Source of the DNA: Solicola gregarius
GTDB taxonomy: Bacteria > Actinomycetota > Actinomycetes > Propionibacteriales > Nocardioidaceae
Reading direction: 5' to 3'
Length of the DNA stretch: 64,000 nt
NCBI RefSeq assembly: GCF_025790165.1
Contig: NZ_CP094970.1
Span: 2,232,001 to 2,296,000, forward strand
The notes under the pieces are model-generated. The model was not told where the DNA came from, made no database searches, and worked only from the letters and a program-made list of their open reading frames with translations. A program made the translations under genes and the position numbers. Within the stretch, counting starts at the first letter, position 1; each line of letters starts with the position of its first letter. Positions 43,300 to 53,959 of the stretch are shown piece by piece.

Positions 43300-43946
43300 T
43301 CAGGTGCGCAGGTACGCGAGCACGGCGAGTACGCGGCGGTGGCCCGACGCCTCCGGGGGAGGTCGAGCTTGGTCATGATGCTGCCGATGTGCTTGGCGAC
43401 GGCAGCGTCGCTCACCACGAGGCTCGCGGCGATCTCGACGTTGGAGCGGCCCTCGGCCATCAGCGCGAGTACCTCGCGTTCGCGAGGGCTCAACCGGGAC
43501 AGGGGATCTCGCTTGCTGGACACCATCAGGCGTACGACGTCGGGGTCGAGCACCATGCCTCCGGCGGCGACTGTCGTGACCGCCGACGCGAACTCCGACA
43601 CGTCGCCGATGCGCTCCTTGAGCAGGTAGCCGACACCTGCGTCCGACGGTACGTCGAGCAACTCGGTCGCGTACGTCGGCTGCACGTACTGGCTGAGCAC
43701 CATGACCCCGAGCCGCGGCCACCGTCGCCGCAGAGCGATGGCGGCGACCAGCCCTTCGTCGGAGAACGTCGGCGGCATACGTACGTCGGTGATGACGAGG
43801 TCGGGTGCATGCTCGGTGACGGCATCCTCGAGCGCCGACGCGTCACCGAGGTCGGCGACCACGGAGTGTCCGAACCGGTCGAGCACGCCGACCACCCCTT
43901 CGCGCAGCAGCAGCGAGTCCTCACAGAGCACTACTCGAAGGCCCAC
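43300..43946 (-). CDS. NarL/LuxR-family response regulator with a 3'-end frameshift
   Basis: The receiver has VVLCEDSLLLREG and Asp in LVITDVRMPPTFSDEG; the HTH is LSPREREVLALMAEGRSNVEIAASLVV. After KLDLP the original frame continues as basic nonsense into the opposite gene (to 43080, 288 residues). If the run of five C (43355-43359, minus strand) were six, the protein would end normally as PEASGHRRVLAVLAYLRT at 43300, about 215 residues. One lost C in a homopolymer is the simplest reading. It overlaps its kinase gene by 16 bp. Confidence 0.85.
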
Positions 43947-45169
43947 GGCACCTCCACGTGAACCGAGGTCGGACCACCGGTCGGGCTCGACACCGAGAGC
44001 GTGCCACCGACCACCGCGAGCCGCGCGTGCAGTCCCGCCAGCCCGGACTGCGGCCTCGGCACGGCACCGCCACGCCCGTCATCGGCTATCTCGAGGGTCA
44101 GTACGCCGGCCCGTACCCGACCCGTCACCGACGCCCGGCTCGCGTCGGCGTGGCGATCGATGTTCGTCAACGCCTCCGCGACGCAGAAGTACGCCGCCGA
44201 CTCGACGTCCGCGGCGGCCCTTCCGGACAGGTCGATGTCGACCGTCACCGGGGCAGCCGTACGACCGGCGACATCACGTACGGCTTCGCGCAACCCCCGC
44301 TCCGTCAGCACCTGCGGGTGGATGCCGCGGATCAGGTTGCGTACGTCCTCGAGCGCGAGGCGGGTCTGCTGCTGTGCCTGCTCGAGCTGCTCGGCCGTGC
44401 GTGACCCCTCGGGTACGTCGAGGCGTGCCATGCCGAGGGCCACGTTGAGCGCTACGAGTCGCTGTTGCGCACCGTCGTGCAGATCGCTTTCGATGCGGCG
44501 CCGTTCCACGTCGAACGCGTCGGAGAGCGCCGCTCGCGAGGCCGTCACCTCGGAGAGCCGCCGACCGAGCGCGAGGTCGTCGGGGCTCACGACCGCGCGG
44601 GTGATCTCGGCTCGCGCCGTCGCCCAGCCGGTGATGACGTACAGCGCGAGCGGAATCAGCACGACGCCGACACCGCAGGAGAAGAGGTACCAGTACCAGG
44701 TCACGTAGTAGATGGTGCTTTGCACGAAGACACTGCCGACGAGCCCTACGGTGATCGCGAGAACGCCGAGGTCGATCCAGCACAGTGCCGCAGCACTGAC
44801 CACGGCGTACCCGAGCTCACGCCACGTCGATCGTTCCCGCAGCCGGGTGAGCAGCCATGCACGCAGGCCGGGTTGGTCGGGATCTGCGTGCGGGTCGAAG
44901 GTCGGCCGCTCGTCGACCAGGCGCAGGCGTACGCGCTCCCACCGGGCGACCACAATGCCGCTCAGCAGGCACGCGGCGAAGAAGGCGAACCCGATCAGCG
45001 CGATCGCGAGCACCGCGCCCGCAACCACCATCGCGATGATCGCGGCGGCCGTGAGCGCGCCGAGGATGGCGCCGCTGAGCAGGTACGCCAAGCAGCGCCA
45101 CGGCCAAGCCGAGAGCAGAAATCTCCACGGCGACAACAGCATCGCCTGGCGCGCGGTCGTGACGGTCAC
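43931..45169 (-). CDS. Sensor histidine kinase, HisKA_3 type
   Basis: A kinase of about 412 residues. The N-terminal half has a sensor region of hydrophobic spans with SAWPWRCLAYLLSG, typical of actinobacterial kinases with a putative sensor (PspC/DUF-like) domain. The H-box is RRRIESDLHDGAQQRLVAL; ATPase motifs are AEALTNIDRHADA and IADDGRGG. GTG at 45169 gives the usual start; GTG at 45229 is an alternative. It is divergent from a MacB-like exporter 110 bp away, a common target of such systems (LiaRS/VraRS-like cell-envelope sensing, inferred). Confidence 0.9.
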   Translation of the reverse strand: MTVTTARQAMLLSPWRFLLSAWPWRCLAYLLSGAILGALTAAAIIAMVVAGAVLAIALIGFAFFAACLLSGIVVARWERVRLRLVDERPTFDPHADPDQPGLRAWLLTRLRERSTWRELGYAVVSAAALCWIDLGVLAITVGLVGSVFVQSTIYYVTWYWYLFSCGVGVVLIPLALYVITGWATARAEITRAVVSPDDLALGRRLSEVTASRAALSDAFDVERRRIESDLHDGAQQRLVALNVALGMARLDVPEGSRTAEQLEQAQQQTRLALEDVRNLIRGIHPQVLTERGLREAVRDVAGRTAAPVTVDIDLSGRAAADVESAAYFCVAEALTNIDRHADASRASVTGRVRAGVLTLEIADDGRGGAVPRPQSGLAGLHARLAVVGGTLSVSSPTGGPTSVHVEVPWAFE

Positions 45170-45279
45170 GCACTGACGGTACCGAGCGCCTTGCTCGTCG
45201 CGCGGTAGTGCGTGCTCTACCTCGTTCACTCCAGCGTGCGTGACTGCGCAAGGAGTACGCGGCGCGGTTCGCTGATGGC

Positions 45280-46032
45280 ATGTCAGACCTACTCATCGAA
45301 GTCGCCCACGCAGTTGCTGTCGAGGGCGTGACCAAGACGTACGGCAGCGAGCAGCAACCCGTCGTCGCGCTGGACGACGTGACGATCGACTTCGCGGCGC
45401 GCACGTTCACCGCGGTCATGGGCCCCTCCGGATCCGGCAAGTCGACGCTGATGCATTGCGCCGCCGGGCTCGAGCGGCCGGATGCCGGCATCGTCCGCAT
45501 CGGTGGTACGGACCTCGGGCCGCTGAACGAGCGACGCCGAACCGAGCTCCGCCGACGCCAGGTCGGGTTCGTGTTCCAGGCATTCAACCTCGTTGCGTCG
45601 TTGACCGCGCAGCAGAACGTCGCGCTGCCGCTTCGGCTCGACGGGAAACGCCCGCGGCAGGAGACCGTGCTCGCGGCGCTGGACGCGGTCGGCTTGGGCG
45701 ATCGAGCCGGCCATCGACCGGCCGAGCTGTCCGGCGGGCAGCAGCAGCGGGTCGCGCTCGCGCGAGCGCTGGTCACCGAGCCGACGGTGCTGTTCGCCGA
45801 CGAGCCGACGGGCGCACTCGACCTGCGCTCGTCTCGGGAGGTCCTCCGGCGTCTCCGCGACCTCGTCGACGAGAGCGGGCAGACGGTCATCACCGTGACG
45901 CACGATCCGATCGTCGCGGCCGCGGCCGACCGCATCGTGTTCCTTGCCGACGGGCGCATCGTCGACGACGTACGTACCCGGATGGACGCGAGCACGATCG
46001 CCACCCGTATGACGCACCTGGAGGACCGATGA
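45280..46032 (+). CDS. ABC transporter ATP-binding protein, MacB/LolD type
   Basis: A 250-residue ATPase. Walker A is MGPSGSGKSTLMH, the signature LSGGQQQRVALARALV, Walker B VLFADEPTGALD and the switch TVTHD. This subgroup works with FtsX-like permeases in lipoprotein or antimicrobial-peptide export. It overlaps the permease gene by 4 bp and diverges from a sensor kinase. Confidence 0.95.
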   Translation: MSDLLIEVAHAVAVEGVTKTYGSEQQPVVALDDVTIDFAARTFTAVMGPSGSGKSTLMHCAAGLERPDAGIVRIGGTDLGPLNERRRTELRRRQVGFVFQAFNLVASLTAQQNVALPLRLDGKRPRQETVLAALDAVGLGDRAGHRPAELSGGQQQRVALARALVTEPTVLFADEPTGALDLRSSREVLRRLRDLVDESGQTVITVTHDPIVAAAADRIVFLADGRIVDDVRTRMDASTIATRMTHLEDR

Positions 46033-48392
46033 TCGCGTGGTCCACCGCCCGGTACCGCTGGCGCACGCTGCTCGGCAGCTTCGTCGCGCTCGCCTTGGGC
46101 ATCGGCCTGCTCGCCTCGGCCGCGATCGTCATCGCATCCGCGAAGGCACAGCCGGATCCGCGCTACTCGGACGCCGAGGTGCTGGTCGCTCCGGCCGTTG
46201 TGGGCGAGACGAGCACCCTCGCGGAGAGACGGCTTCCCTGGACTCCCGACAAGGCTGACCGGCTCGTCGACGAACTGTCGGAGGCCGAGGGCGTACGAGC
46301 CGTTGCCGCCGACCTGGCGTTTCCCGTCGAAGTGCTGCGAGGCGACGACCAGCTCAGCGACGCGGCGGATGACGAGCAACTCGGCCACAACTGGTCGAGC
46401 CGACTGCTTGGTGACGACGAGCTCGTCGACGGCGTGGCACCGACGGGTGCGCGAGAGGCAGTCGTACCGGATGCGTACGGCGTCGAGCCGGGCGATCGGG
46501 TAGCGCTGTCCACCCCGACCGGGCGATCCGACGTCACCGTGGCGGGTACCTCGACCGGGTCGTCGGTATACGTCGCGGATCAGGTGGCGACGCGATGGTC
46601 GACCGGATCCGGCGCCATCGGCCTGGTGCTCGAGGAGCACGCTGACGAAACCCAGGTGGCGGAAGAGGTACGCGGGATCGTCGGCGGCGACGCGTCGGTG
46701 TTGACGGGAGCAGACCGGTCGACACTGGAGAACGCCGTCGACCGGTCGAACCGCAATGTCGGCGCGCAGCTGTTGTCGGCGATGGGTGTGATGTCATCGT
46801 TTGTCTCGGTGTTCGTTGTTGCCACGACATTCGCTTTCGTCGTGTCGCAGCGTCGGCGCGAGATCGGCCTGCTGCGGGCGATCGGGGCGACGCCGCGCCA
46901 GGTACGCCGGATGCTGCTCGGCGAGGCAGTCGTCGTCGGTGTCGTCGGGTCGCTCGTCGGTGCAGTGCTCGGCCTCGTCGGTGCGCCGTTGCTCGGCCGA
47001 TGGATGGTCGACGCCGGCATGCAGGCGCGCGACTGGGAGCCGACGACGATCGTCGTCCCCCTCGCAGGATCGGTACTCACCGGCATCACCGTGGCGTTTG
47101 TCGGGGTCCTGGCGGCATCGCGGCGCGCGGCGCGTACATCCCCGCTTCAGGTGTTGCGCGAGTCGAGCGTCGAGCACCGTGCGATGACCACCGCCAGATG
47201 GGTCGTCGGCGTCCTGGCAGGCGTGCTCGGCATCGGCCTCGCGGCGGGTACGCCGACGGCCGAGGGCGGGGCGGTTGCCGGTCTCGCGGTCGGTGCGGTG
47301 GCCGCGTTCGTCACCGCGCTCACCTTGCTCGCCCCGCTCTACCTGCCGTTGGTCGTGCGGCTCCTCTGCCCGGGACGCGCGACCGCGGCCGAGCTGGCCC
47401 GGGCCGAGACCGCGGTGGGCGTACGCCGGATCGCATCGCTCATAGCGCCCGTCCTTGTCACTGTCGCGTTCACCGTCACGATCACCGGGATGACGAACAC
47501 GATGGAGGAGGCGTTCTCGCAGGACGCTCGATCCGACGTGCCGACCGACCGCGTCGTCGTACCCGACGACGAGTCCGTCGGCGTCTCGGACGCGACCGTT
47601 CGTGCGGCCAACGAGTCGGGAGCCCGGGTCGCCGCGGATCTGCCGACGGGCGTCGTTGTCGGTGGCGAGTGGCACGATGCGCTGGGTTCGGAGCGGATCG
47701 CGGTCGAACGGGGGGCGATCGCGGTCAGCGCCGGGCAGGCTCGCGACCGAGGCTGGGCCGACGGCGACCGCGTCCGGCTCAGCTGGGCCGACGGGCGGGC
47801 GTCGTCCGTGCGGGTGATCGTCACCGGCGACGTCCCGGCGCCGATCACCCTTGACCGCAGGCAAGCGCGCGAGCACGATCCCGCTGCCGTCGCCGACGTT
47901 GGCTACCTCGACACGCAAGGTGCAGCAGGACTCGCCGACGCGCTGTCACCGACGTACGCGACCGTCGAGGCGACCGGAGCGTACGAGTCGGCGGACAACG
48001 CCGACGAGGGGAGACTGCTGCGGCTGTTCGTCGTTGTGCTGCTGGGGTTGTCGATGGGATTCACCGCGCTGGCCATCGCGAACACGATGCTGATGGCAAC
48101 CGGTGAACGACGTAGCGACTTCGGGGTGCTCCGGATGGTGGGGGCGACGGGCCGGCAGATCCGCCGCTACGTCGGTGTCGAGGCCGTCATCGTCGTGCTG
48201 ATCGGGTCGGTGCTCGGCATCGTGGTCGCCGTGCCCGCGCTGTACGGCATCGCCGCCGGCCTCGGCGACGATCTGGGCTTCGACGTCGCCGTGGCGATGG
48301 ATTGGCGTGCGGTCGCCGCAGTCGTGGCCGGCTGCTTGACGATCGCGGTCGCGGCGGGTGTACTCCCGGCGCGCGCTCGCACCACCAACTAG
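46029..48392 (+). CDS. FtsX/MacB-like ABC transporter permease
   Basis: A 787-residue permease with two FtsX-type repeats. The first anchor (about 13-32) precedes a large external domain; FtsX segments include SQRRREIGLLRAIGATPRQV near 273-292 and RRSDFGVLRMVGATGRQIRR near the end. About ten spans are predicted. Such exporters commonly remove peptide antibiotics or transport lipids and lipoproteins. ATG 46029 overlaps the ATPase stop. It converges with the DUF503 gene with a 4-bp overlap. Confidence 0.93.
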   Translation: MIAWSTARYRWRTLLGSFVALALGIGLLASAAIVIASAKAQPDPRYSDAEVLVAPAVVGETSTLAERRLPWTPDKADRLVDELSEAEGVRAVAADLAFPVEVLRGDDQLSDAADDEQLGHNWSSRLLGDDELVDGVAPTGAREAVVPDAYGVEPGDRVALSTPTGRSDVTVAGTSTGSSVYVADQVATRWSTGSGAIGLVLEEHADETQVAEEVRGIVGGDASVLTGADRSTLENAVDRSNRNVGAQLLSAMGVMSSFVSVFVVATTFAFVVSQRRREIGLLRAIGATPRQVRRMLLGEAVVVGVVGSLVGAVLGLVGAPLLGRWMVDAGMQARDWEPTTIVVPLAGSVLTGITVAFVGVLAASRRAARTSPLQVLRESSVEHRAMTTARWVVGVLAGVLGIGLAAGTPTAEGGAVAGLAVGAVAAFVTALTLLAPLYLPLVVRLLCPGRATAAELARAETAVGVRRIASLIAPVLVTVAFTVTITGMTNTMEEAFSQDARSDVPTDRVVVPDDESVGVSDATVRAANESGARVAADLPTGVVVGGEWHDALGSERIAVERGAIAVSAGQARDRGWADGDRVRLSWADGRASSVRVIVTGDVPAPITLDRRQAREHDPAAVADVGYLDTQGAAGLADALSPTYATVEATGAYESADNADEGRLLRLFVVVLLGLSMGFTALAIANTMLMATGERRSDFGVLRMVGATGRQIRRYVGVEAVIVVLIGSVLGIVVAVPALYGIAAGLGDDLGFDVAVAMDWRAVAAVVAGCLTIAVAAGVLPARARTTN

Positions 48393-48682
48393 TCGTCGAT
48401 CGTCGACACGCTGCGCCGGGCAGAGAGCAGCTCGAACTCGGGTCGAGCGGCGACGAGCCGCTCGACCCGATCGAGTACGTCGACCACGTGGCCGCGGTCG
48501 GCGGCGACGCAGGACGCGCCGACCGCCGATCGCCGGTGCAGGTCGAGATGGTCGACTTCGGCGGCGCTCACCTCGAAGCGTTGGCGCAGCTCGCGTACGA
48601 GCGGGCGTACGAGACCGCGCTTGGTCTTGAGTGAGTGCACATCGCCGAGGAGCAGGTCGAGCTCGATCGCACCAATCCACAT
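48389..48682 (-). CDS. DUF503 (YlxP-like) protein
   Basis: A 97-residue protein starting MWIGAIELDLLLGDVHSLK with SKR-like KTKRGLVRPLVREL, the DUF503 signature. In many bacteria it is encoded next to infB/rbfA; here it stands alone beside a channel gene. RNA or ribosome association is suspected for the family but unproven. Confidence 0.88.
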   Translation of the reverse strand: MWIGAIELDLLLGDVHSLKTKRGLVRPLVRELRQRFEVSAAEVDHLDLHRRSAVGASCVAADRGHVVDVLDRVERLVAARPEFELLSARRSVSTIDD

Positions 48683-48694
48683 GACGCCGCGACT

Positions 48695-49432
48695 CTATAC
48701 GGAGGAGTGCCCCGACGCTTCGCCTCCTGAGTCCTTGGCGCTCCGGGTCTCCGACTCGATGCTGCTCAGCCAGCCCTCCCAGCGCTGACGCATCGGGCCG
48801 ATGAGACCGCCACCGACACCGACGACGATGACGCCGCCGATCGTGGCGAGCACGGTGATCAGCACCGGCATCGTCACGGTCGTTGCGATGCCGACCTGGT
48901 TCAGCGCCGCGATCACACCGAGCGCGAGGATGAACACGCCGACGATGTTGGTGAGCACCTCGCCGTACGACACGCCGCCGAGCACACCGCGCAGGATGTC
49001 CTTCACTGCGTTGGCGATTGCCGCGACGATCACGATGATGACGATCGCGACGACGGCCTTGGGCAGGAAGTTGACGATGTCGTTGATGATGTCGCTGACC
49101 GGGTTGGACGGACCGAACGCGGTCAGTGCCAACTGCAGGGCGATCAGCAGGATGAAGTAGTAGACGAGCTTGCAGATCAGCCCGACCGGGGTGAACGACG
49201 ACTGGCTGAAGAATCTCGAGAGGCCGGCCTTGTCGAGTAGGCGTCCGAACCCGAGCCGTTCGAGCACTTTGCCGAGTACACCGGCGACCACCCTCGCGAT
49301 GATCCAGCCGATGAACAGGACTATCAGGAATGCAACAAGCTTCGGGATGAAGGTCGCGAACGACGACCAGGCGTCTTCGAGACCCCCGCTCCACTCGATG
49401 GCTTGTGTCGATGTTGCCGCGTGCGATGACAT
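48695..49432 (-). CDS. Mechanosensitive-channel-like protein with conserved TM helices (CmpX type)
   Basis: A 245-residue membrane protein with five hydrophobic segments. PKLVAFLIVLFIGWIIARVV (29-48) and the repeated PKAVVAIVIIVIVAAIANAV match the TM_helix repeats of small MscS-related proteins such as CmpX. A full MscS beta-domain is missing. A role in membrane tension or envelope integrity is inferred. ATG 49432 begins MSSHAATST; earlier in-frame sequence is implausible. Confidence 0.85.
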   Translation of the reverse strand: MSSHAATSTQAIEWSGGLEDAWSSFATFIPKLVAFLIVLFIGWIIARVVAGVLGKVLERLGFGRLLDKAGLSRFFSQSSFTPVGLICKLVYYFILLIALQLALTAFGPSNPVSDIINDIVNFLPKAVVAIVIIVIVAAIANAVKDILRGVLGGVSYGEVLTNIVGVFILALGVIAALNQVGIATTVTMPVLITVLATIGGVIVVGVGGGLIGPMRQRWEGWLSSIESETRSAKDSGGEASGHSSV

Positions 49433-49600
49433 CCGTGCCTCCCGAATAAGGCACCAGAGGACGATCCTCCGGGCGTTTGGCACCGTAGCAACGATGGGCA
49501 CCTCCCGCAGATGTGTGAGACCGTCACTCACCCGCGTGGGGGAGCGACTCCGCTCAGCCGGGTGAGGCCCGTACGCGTATGAGACGCGAGGCTGCTGCTT

Positions 49601-51529
49601 ATGACCCTCCTCGTGCTTCCAGCAGCGGGCATCACCGCGCTGGTCTTCACCGTCGTCGCCGGCCGTGCCGTACGTCGGTTGATGGGCGTCGACATCGGAA
49701 CCGTTCGGATGCTGCTCGCCGGCGCCGTCATCATCAGCCTGCAGGGTCCACTGATCCGGTCGTTGGCCGGCGGGCGGTACGAGGACGAGAGCGTGACAGT
49801 GGGTTTGGGTCTGCTGCTGTTGTCGCTCGCCGGGTCTGCGGTGATTGCGATGATCGGACTGGCGATCGCGGAGGCGCTCGTACCGTCCGGGTCGATCGCG
49901 GGCCCACTCACCGCCTGGCAGCGCGGGCGCGGGTCGGTCGCTCGGGTGCGCCGCTACCTTCGGATCGCACGGATCGTGGCGCGCCACGGTCTCGGGCCGT
50001 ACGTCGCTCGTCGGGGTCGCCATGGGCGTACGAGCCGGGACCAGCTGGCGCGCTCGCTGCGTCTCGCGCTGGAGGACGGCGGGGCCGCATTCGTGAAGTT
50101 CGGGCAGCTGCTGTCGACCCGGGTCGACCTCCTCCCCGAGGCGTTCACCGTCGAGCTGGCGTTGCTGCGTGACCGCGTACCGCCGGCGGGATGGGAGGCC
50201 GTCGAACCGACCCTGCGCGCCGACCTGGACGACCCCGAGGCGTTCGCGTGGATCGACCCGGAGCCGCTGGCCGCGGCGTCGATCGCGCAGGTCCATGCGG
50301 CGCAGCTACGCGACGGCAGCGACGTGGTACTGAAGATCCAGCGCCCGGGTGCGGCGGCGACGATGGCCGCCGATCTCGACATCCTTTCCCGGCTCGCGCG
50401 CTGCCTGCAGCACCGTACCGCCTGGGCGTCGAAGATCGGCCTGGTCGCGCTCGTCGATGCGTACGCGACTGCGCTGCGCGAGGAGTTCGACTTCGAGCTC
50501 GAGGCCGCCAACGCGCTCTCGATCGGTGCATCTACGGCTCGTACGTCGACCACGCCGCCCGTGCGGGTGCCGGAGGTCTACGCACGGTTGTCGACGAAGC
50601 GGGTGCTCGTGATGGAGCGCTTTCGCGGGCAACCGATCGGACGCGCGACGGGCGACGACGGACGACAGGTCGCCCGGTCTCTGCTCGCGTCCGTTCTCGA
50701 CCAGATCCTGCGCGACGGCGTCTTCCACGCCGACCCGCACCAGGGCAACATCGTGCTGCTCGAAAGCGGCGGTGTCGGGCTGCTGGACTTCGGGTCGGTC
50801 GCCCGGATCGACGCCGAGCTGCGCGCCGGGCTACGCCGCCTGCTGCTCGCCGTCGACCGAGACGACCCCCGTGCCGCGACGGATGCACTGCTCGGAGTCG
50901 TCGAGTCTCCACGCGATCTCGACCGCGTGCGTCTCGTACGCGAGGTCGGGCGTTGCCTCATGCGGCATCTCGGACCCGGCGCATCGGCGGGCGCCGGCCT
51001 GCTCGTCGACCTGATCCGCGTCCTCACCCGGTTCGGGTTGCGCGTACCGCCGGAGGTGGCGGCCGCCTTCCGCGCGGTCGCGACGCTCGAGGGCGTTCTC
51101 GCGCAGTCGGTCCCCGGGTTCGACGTCGTCACCGAGGCGCGCGACATCGCTTCGCGCGTGCGGATGCCGGCGTTCGAGCCCGCCGACGTACGACGTGAGC
51201 TGGCGCGGGTGTTGCCGGCGATCCAGGAGATTCCACGCACCATCGAACGGCTCGGCCAGGCGCTCGAGGCCGGCAAGCTGACCGTACGACACGAGGTCGT
51301 CGTCGATGCTGCCGAACGAGCCCGTGTCCGCGACACAGTGCATCAGGTGCTCGCCGGTGCGATCGGTTCCGCGCTCGGCTTCATGGCGCTGATGCTGTTG
51401 CAGCTGCCCGGTGGCCCACAGGTGAGCGACCGACTCGACCTGCACCAGCTACTCGGCTACGGGCTGCTGACCACGGGCGCGCTTCTCGTCACGCGCGCGC
51501 TCGTGCCGATCTTCAGCTCTGCTCGCTGA
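49601..51529 (+). CDS. ABC1/AarF/UbiB-family protein kinase-like protein
   Basis: A 642-residue protein. Three N-terminal membrane spans (about 1-20, 35-55 and 68-92) precede the atypical kinase: KxGQ motif [11 protein letters not shown], Ala-rich loop [21 protein letters not shown], catalytic [13 protein letters not shown] and LLDFGSVAR. Two C-terminal spans follow (about 580-635). Family members are ATPases that support quinone or lipid metabolism. The four- to five-span anchoring is typical of actinobacterial forms. It overlaps aroQ at the 3' end by 17 bp. Confidence 0.92.
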   Translation: MTLLVLPAAGITALVFTVVAGRAVRRLMGVDIGTVRMLLAGAVIISLQGPLIRSLAGGRYEDESVTVGLGLLLLSLAGSAVIAMIGLAIAEALVPSGSIAGPLTAWQRGRGSVARVRRYLRIARIVARHGLGPYVARRGRHGRTSRDQLARSLRLALEDGGAAFVKFGQLLSTRVDLLPEAFTVELALLRDRVPPAGWEAVEPTLRADLDDPEAFAWIDPEPLAAASIAQVHAAQLRDGSDVVLKIQRPGAAATMAADLDILSRLARCLQHRTAWASKIGLVALVDAYATALREEFDFELEAANALSIGASTARTSTTPPVRVPEVYARLSTKRVLVMERFRGQPIGRATGDDGRQVARSLLASVLDQILRDGVFHADPHQGNIVLLESGGVGLLDFGSVARIDAELRAGLRRLLLAVDRDDPRAATDALLGVVESPRDLDRVRLVREVGRCLMRHLGPGASAGAGLLVDLIRVLTRFGLRVPPEVAAAFRAVATLEGVLAQSVPGFDVVTEARDIASRVRMPAFEPADVRRELARVLPAIQEIPRTIERLGQALEAGKLTVRHEVVVDAAERARVRDTVHQVLAGAIGSALGFMALMLLQLPGGPQVSDRLDLHQLLGYGLLTTGALLVTRALVPIFSSAR

Positions 51530-51971
51530 GCCGCTGTGCCAGGTGGTCGATCGCCAGTACGTAGCCGTGGATGCCGGCGCCGACGATCACGGCCTCGCAC
51601 ACCGCCGAGAGGTACGAGTGGTGCCGGAAGTCCTCTCGCTTGTGCACGTTGGAGATGTGCACCTCGATGGTCGGCAGCGCGACGGCGGCGATCGCATCGC
51701 GCAGCGCGACGGAGGTGTGCGTGTATCCGCCGGCGTTGATGACGATGCCGCTGCAGTCGTCGCGCGCCTCATGAATGGCGTCGATCAGCTCGCCCACATG
51801 GTTGCTCTGCACGAATCGGCACGCCACCCCATGGCGCGTGGCCGCGGCCTCGGCGTCCCGCTCCACGTCGGCGAGGGTCGCCGAACCGTACGTTGCCGGC
51901 TCGCGCGTACCGAGCAGGTTCAGGTTCGGCCCGTTGACGACGAGGATGGTGCGCCCGTCGGAGCTGTCCAT
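51513..51971 (-). CDS. aroQ: 3-dehydroquinate dehydratase, type II
   Basis: A 152-residue enzyme that converts 3-dehydroquinate to 3-dehydroshikimate in aromatic amino-acid synthesis. [19 protein letters not shown] holds the active-site Asn, Arg and Tyr; [33 protein letters not shown] and [17 protein letters not shown] complete the dodecameric type II signature. ATG at 51971 gives a normal length. It stands alone rather than in an aro operon. Confidence 0.97.
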   Translation of the reverse strand: MDSSDGRTILVVNGPNLNLLGTREPATYGSATLADVERDAEAAATRHGVACRFVQSNHVGELIDAIHEARDDCSGIVINAGGYTHTSVALRDAIAAVALPTIEVHISNVHKREDFRHHSYLSAVCEAVIVGAGIHGYVLAIDHLAQRLSEQS

Positions 51972-52028
51972 CGGCAGTGGCCTTTCGTACGCAAGCGGTG
52001 AACAGCGCAACCGTACCGCGCATGCACA

Positions 52029-52060
52029 TCGGCCCCGACTCCATGCGGAGTCGGGGCCGA
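52029..52060 (-). terminator. Strong hairpin after pckG
   Basis: A perfect 14-bp stem, TCGGCCCCGACTCC (52029-52042) with its complement at 52047-52060 and an ATGC loop, lies 20 bp past the pckG stop. It can also terminate aroQ leader read-through. No T-tract follows. Confidence 0.85.
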
Positions 52061-52080
52061 CGTACGGCTGTTATCTCGGG

Positions 52081-53910
52081 TCAGCCAAGGCGTTCGCGGA
52101 GCCCGTCGAGCTCGCTCCAGAAGATCGACGGAAGCTTCTCGCCGAACTTCTCGAACCACTCGGTGATCTGCGGAAGCTCGTCGCGCCACTCCTCCGGCTT
52201 CACCGCGAGCGCCTTCGCGATGTCGTCCTCGGTGACATCGAGGCCGTCGATGTCGAGCGAGCCCGGCGCCGGCACCCGGCCGACCGGTGTCTCGACGGCG
52301 TCGACCGTGCCCTGGATGCGCTCGAAGACCCACTTCAGCACCCGGGAGTTCTCGCCGAAACCCGGCCACAGGAAGCCGCCGTCGTCGTCGCGGCGGAACC
52401 AGTTGACGTAGAAGATCCGCGGCAGCTTGGACGAGTCGGCGTCCTTACCGACGTTCAGCCAGTGCTGGAAGTAGTCGCCGGCGTTGTAACCCATGAACGG
52501 CAGCATCGCCATCGGATCACGGCGTACGACGCCGACGGCACCGGTGGCGGCCGCGGTCGTCTCCGAGCTCAGCGTCGCGCCCATGAAGGTGCCGTGGGTC
52601 CAGTCGCGGGCCTCGGTGACGAGCGGGATGGTCGTCTTGCGACGACCGCCGAACAGGATCGCGTCGATCGGCACACCGCGTGGGTCGTCGTACTCGTCGG
52701 CGATGATCGGGCACTGGCGGATCGGCGTGCAGAAGCGGCTGTTGGGATGCGCGGCCTTCTCGCTCGACGCGGGCGTCCAGTCGCGACCCTTCCAGTCGGT
52801 CAGGTGGGCCGGCGGCTCGTCGGTCATGCCCTCCCACCAGATGTCGCCGTCGTCGGTGAGCGCGACGTTGGTGAAGACCGAGTTGCCCTGCTCGATCGCC
52901 TTCATGGCGTTGGGGTTCGTGCCGTACCCGGTGCCCGGAGCGACGCCGAACAGGCCGTCCTCGGGGTTCACGGCGTACAGTCGGCCGTCCTTGCCGAACC
53001 GCATCCACGCGATGTCGTCGCCGAGTGTCTCCGCCTTCCAGCCCGGGATCGTCGGCGTGATCATCGCAAGGTTCGTCTTGCCGCACGCGCTCGGGAACGC
53101 CGCGGCGACGTACTTCACGACGCCCTCCGGGTTGGTCAGCTTGAGGATCAGCATGTGCTCGGCGAGCCAGCCCTCGTCGTGGGCCATCGCCGATGCGATG
53201 CGCAGGGAGTAGCACTTCTTGCCCAGCAGCGCGTTGCCGCCGTACCCCGAGCCGTACGACCAGATCGCCCGCTCCTCGGGGAAGTGCACGATGTACTTGG
53301 TGTCGTTGCACGGCCACGCGATGTCGGCCTCGCCCGGCTCGAGCGGGGCGCCGACGGAGTGCAGGCAGGGTACGAAGTCGGCCTCGGTCGACTCGATCTT
53401 GTCGAGGACGTCCATGCCCATGCGGGCCATCACGCGCATCGACGCGACGACGTACGCGGAGTCGGTGATCTCGACCCCGAACATCGGCTTGTCGGCGTCG
53501 AGGTGCCCCATCACGAAGGGGATCACGTACATCGTGCGGCCCCGCATCGACCCGCTGTACAGGTCGTTGAGGACGGACTTCATCTCGCTCGGGTCCATCC
53601 AGTTGTTGGTGGGACCGGCGTCTTCGGCGTTCTGACTACAGATGAAGGTGCGGTCCTCGACGCGAGCGACATCGCTCGGATCGGAGGCACACCAGAACGA
53701 GTTGGGCTTCTTGGATTCGTCGAGTCGGACGAACGTACCTGCCGCGACGAGTTCGTCGGTAAGGCGGTTCCACTCCTCATCGGTGCCATCGCACCAATAG
53801 ATGGAGTCGGGCTGCGTGAGCTCCGAAACCTCGTCGACCCACGCCGCTAGTTTGGCGTGGGTCGTTCGGTAGGTGGTGTTCGTCGGATGGTCTGTGGTGG
53901 CTGCGGCCAT
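52081..53910 (-). CDS. pckG: Phosphoenolpyruvate carboxykinase (GTP)
   Basis: A 609-residue enzyme that converts oxaloacetate and GTP to PEP and CO2, linking the TCA cycle to gluconeogenesis. [12 protein letters not shown] is the GTP P-loop; [30 protein letters not shown] and the guanine-binding [14 protein letters not shown] region are all family-specific. ATG 53910 gives the usual length; the earlier frame runs through the promoter palindrome. The upstream region carries a perfect inverted repeat (53960-53978). Confidence 0.98.
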   Translation of the reverse strand: MAAATTDHPTNTTYRTTHAKLAAWVDEVSELTQPDSIYWCDGTDEEWNRLTDELVAAGTFVRLDESKKPNSFWCASDPSDVARVEDRTFICSQNAEDAGPTNNWMDPSEMKSVLNDLYSGSMRGRTMYVIPFVMGHLDADKPMFGVEITDSAYVVASMRVMARMGMDVLDKIESTEADFVPCLHSVGAPLEPGEADIAWPCNDTKYIVHFPEERAIWSYGSGYGGNALLGKKCYSLRIASAMAHDEGWLAEHMLILKLTNPEGVVKYVAAAFPSACGKTNLAMITPTIPGWKAETLGDDIAWMRFGKDGRLYAVNPEDGLFGVAPGTGYGTNPNAMKAIEQGNSVFTNVALTDDGDIWWEGMTDEPPAHLTDWKGRDWTPASSEKAAHPNSRFCTPIRQCPIIADEYDDPRGVPIDAILFGGRRKTTIPLVTEARDWTHGTFMGATLSSETTAAATGAVGVVRRDPMAMLPFMGYNAGDYFQHWLNVGKDADSSKLPRIFYVNWFRRDDDGGFLWPGFGENSRVLKWVFERIQGTVDAVETPVGRVPAPGSLDIDGLDVTEDDIAKALAVKPEEWRDELPQITEWFEKFGEKLPSIFWSELDGLRERLG

Positions 53911-53959
53911 GTGTGAGTGTCCTTCTCGCGCATCGCGAATCGAGCGTATCGAATCGCAA

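Noticed and set aside
44817-46640. A 607-codon minus-strand frame spanning the exporter ATPase
   Set aside because: Low-complexity basic translation crossing two well-supported genes; a shadow frame.
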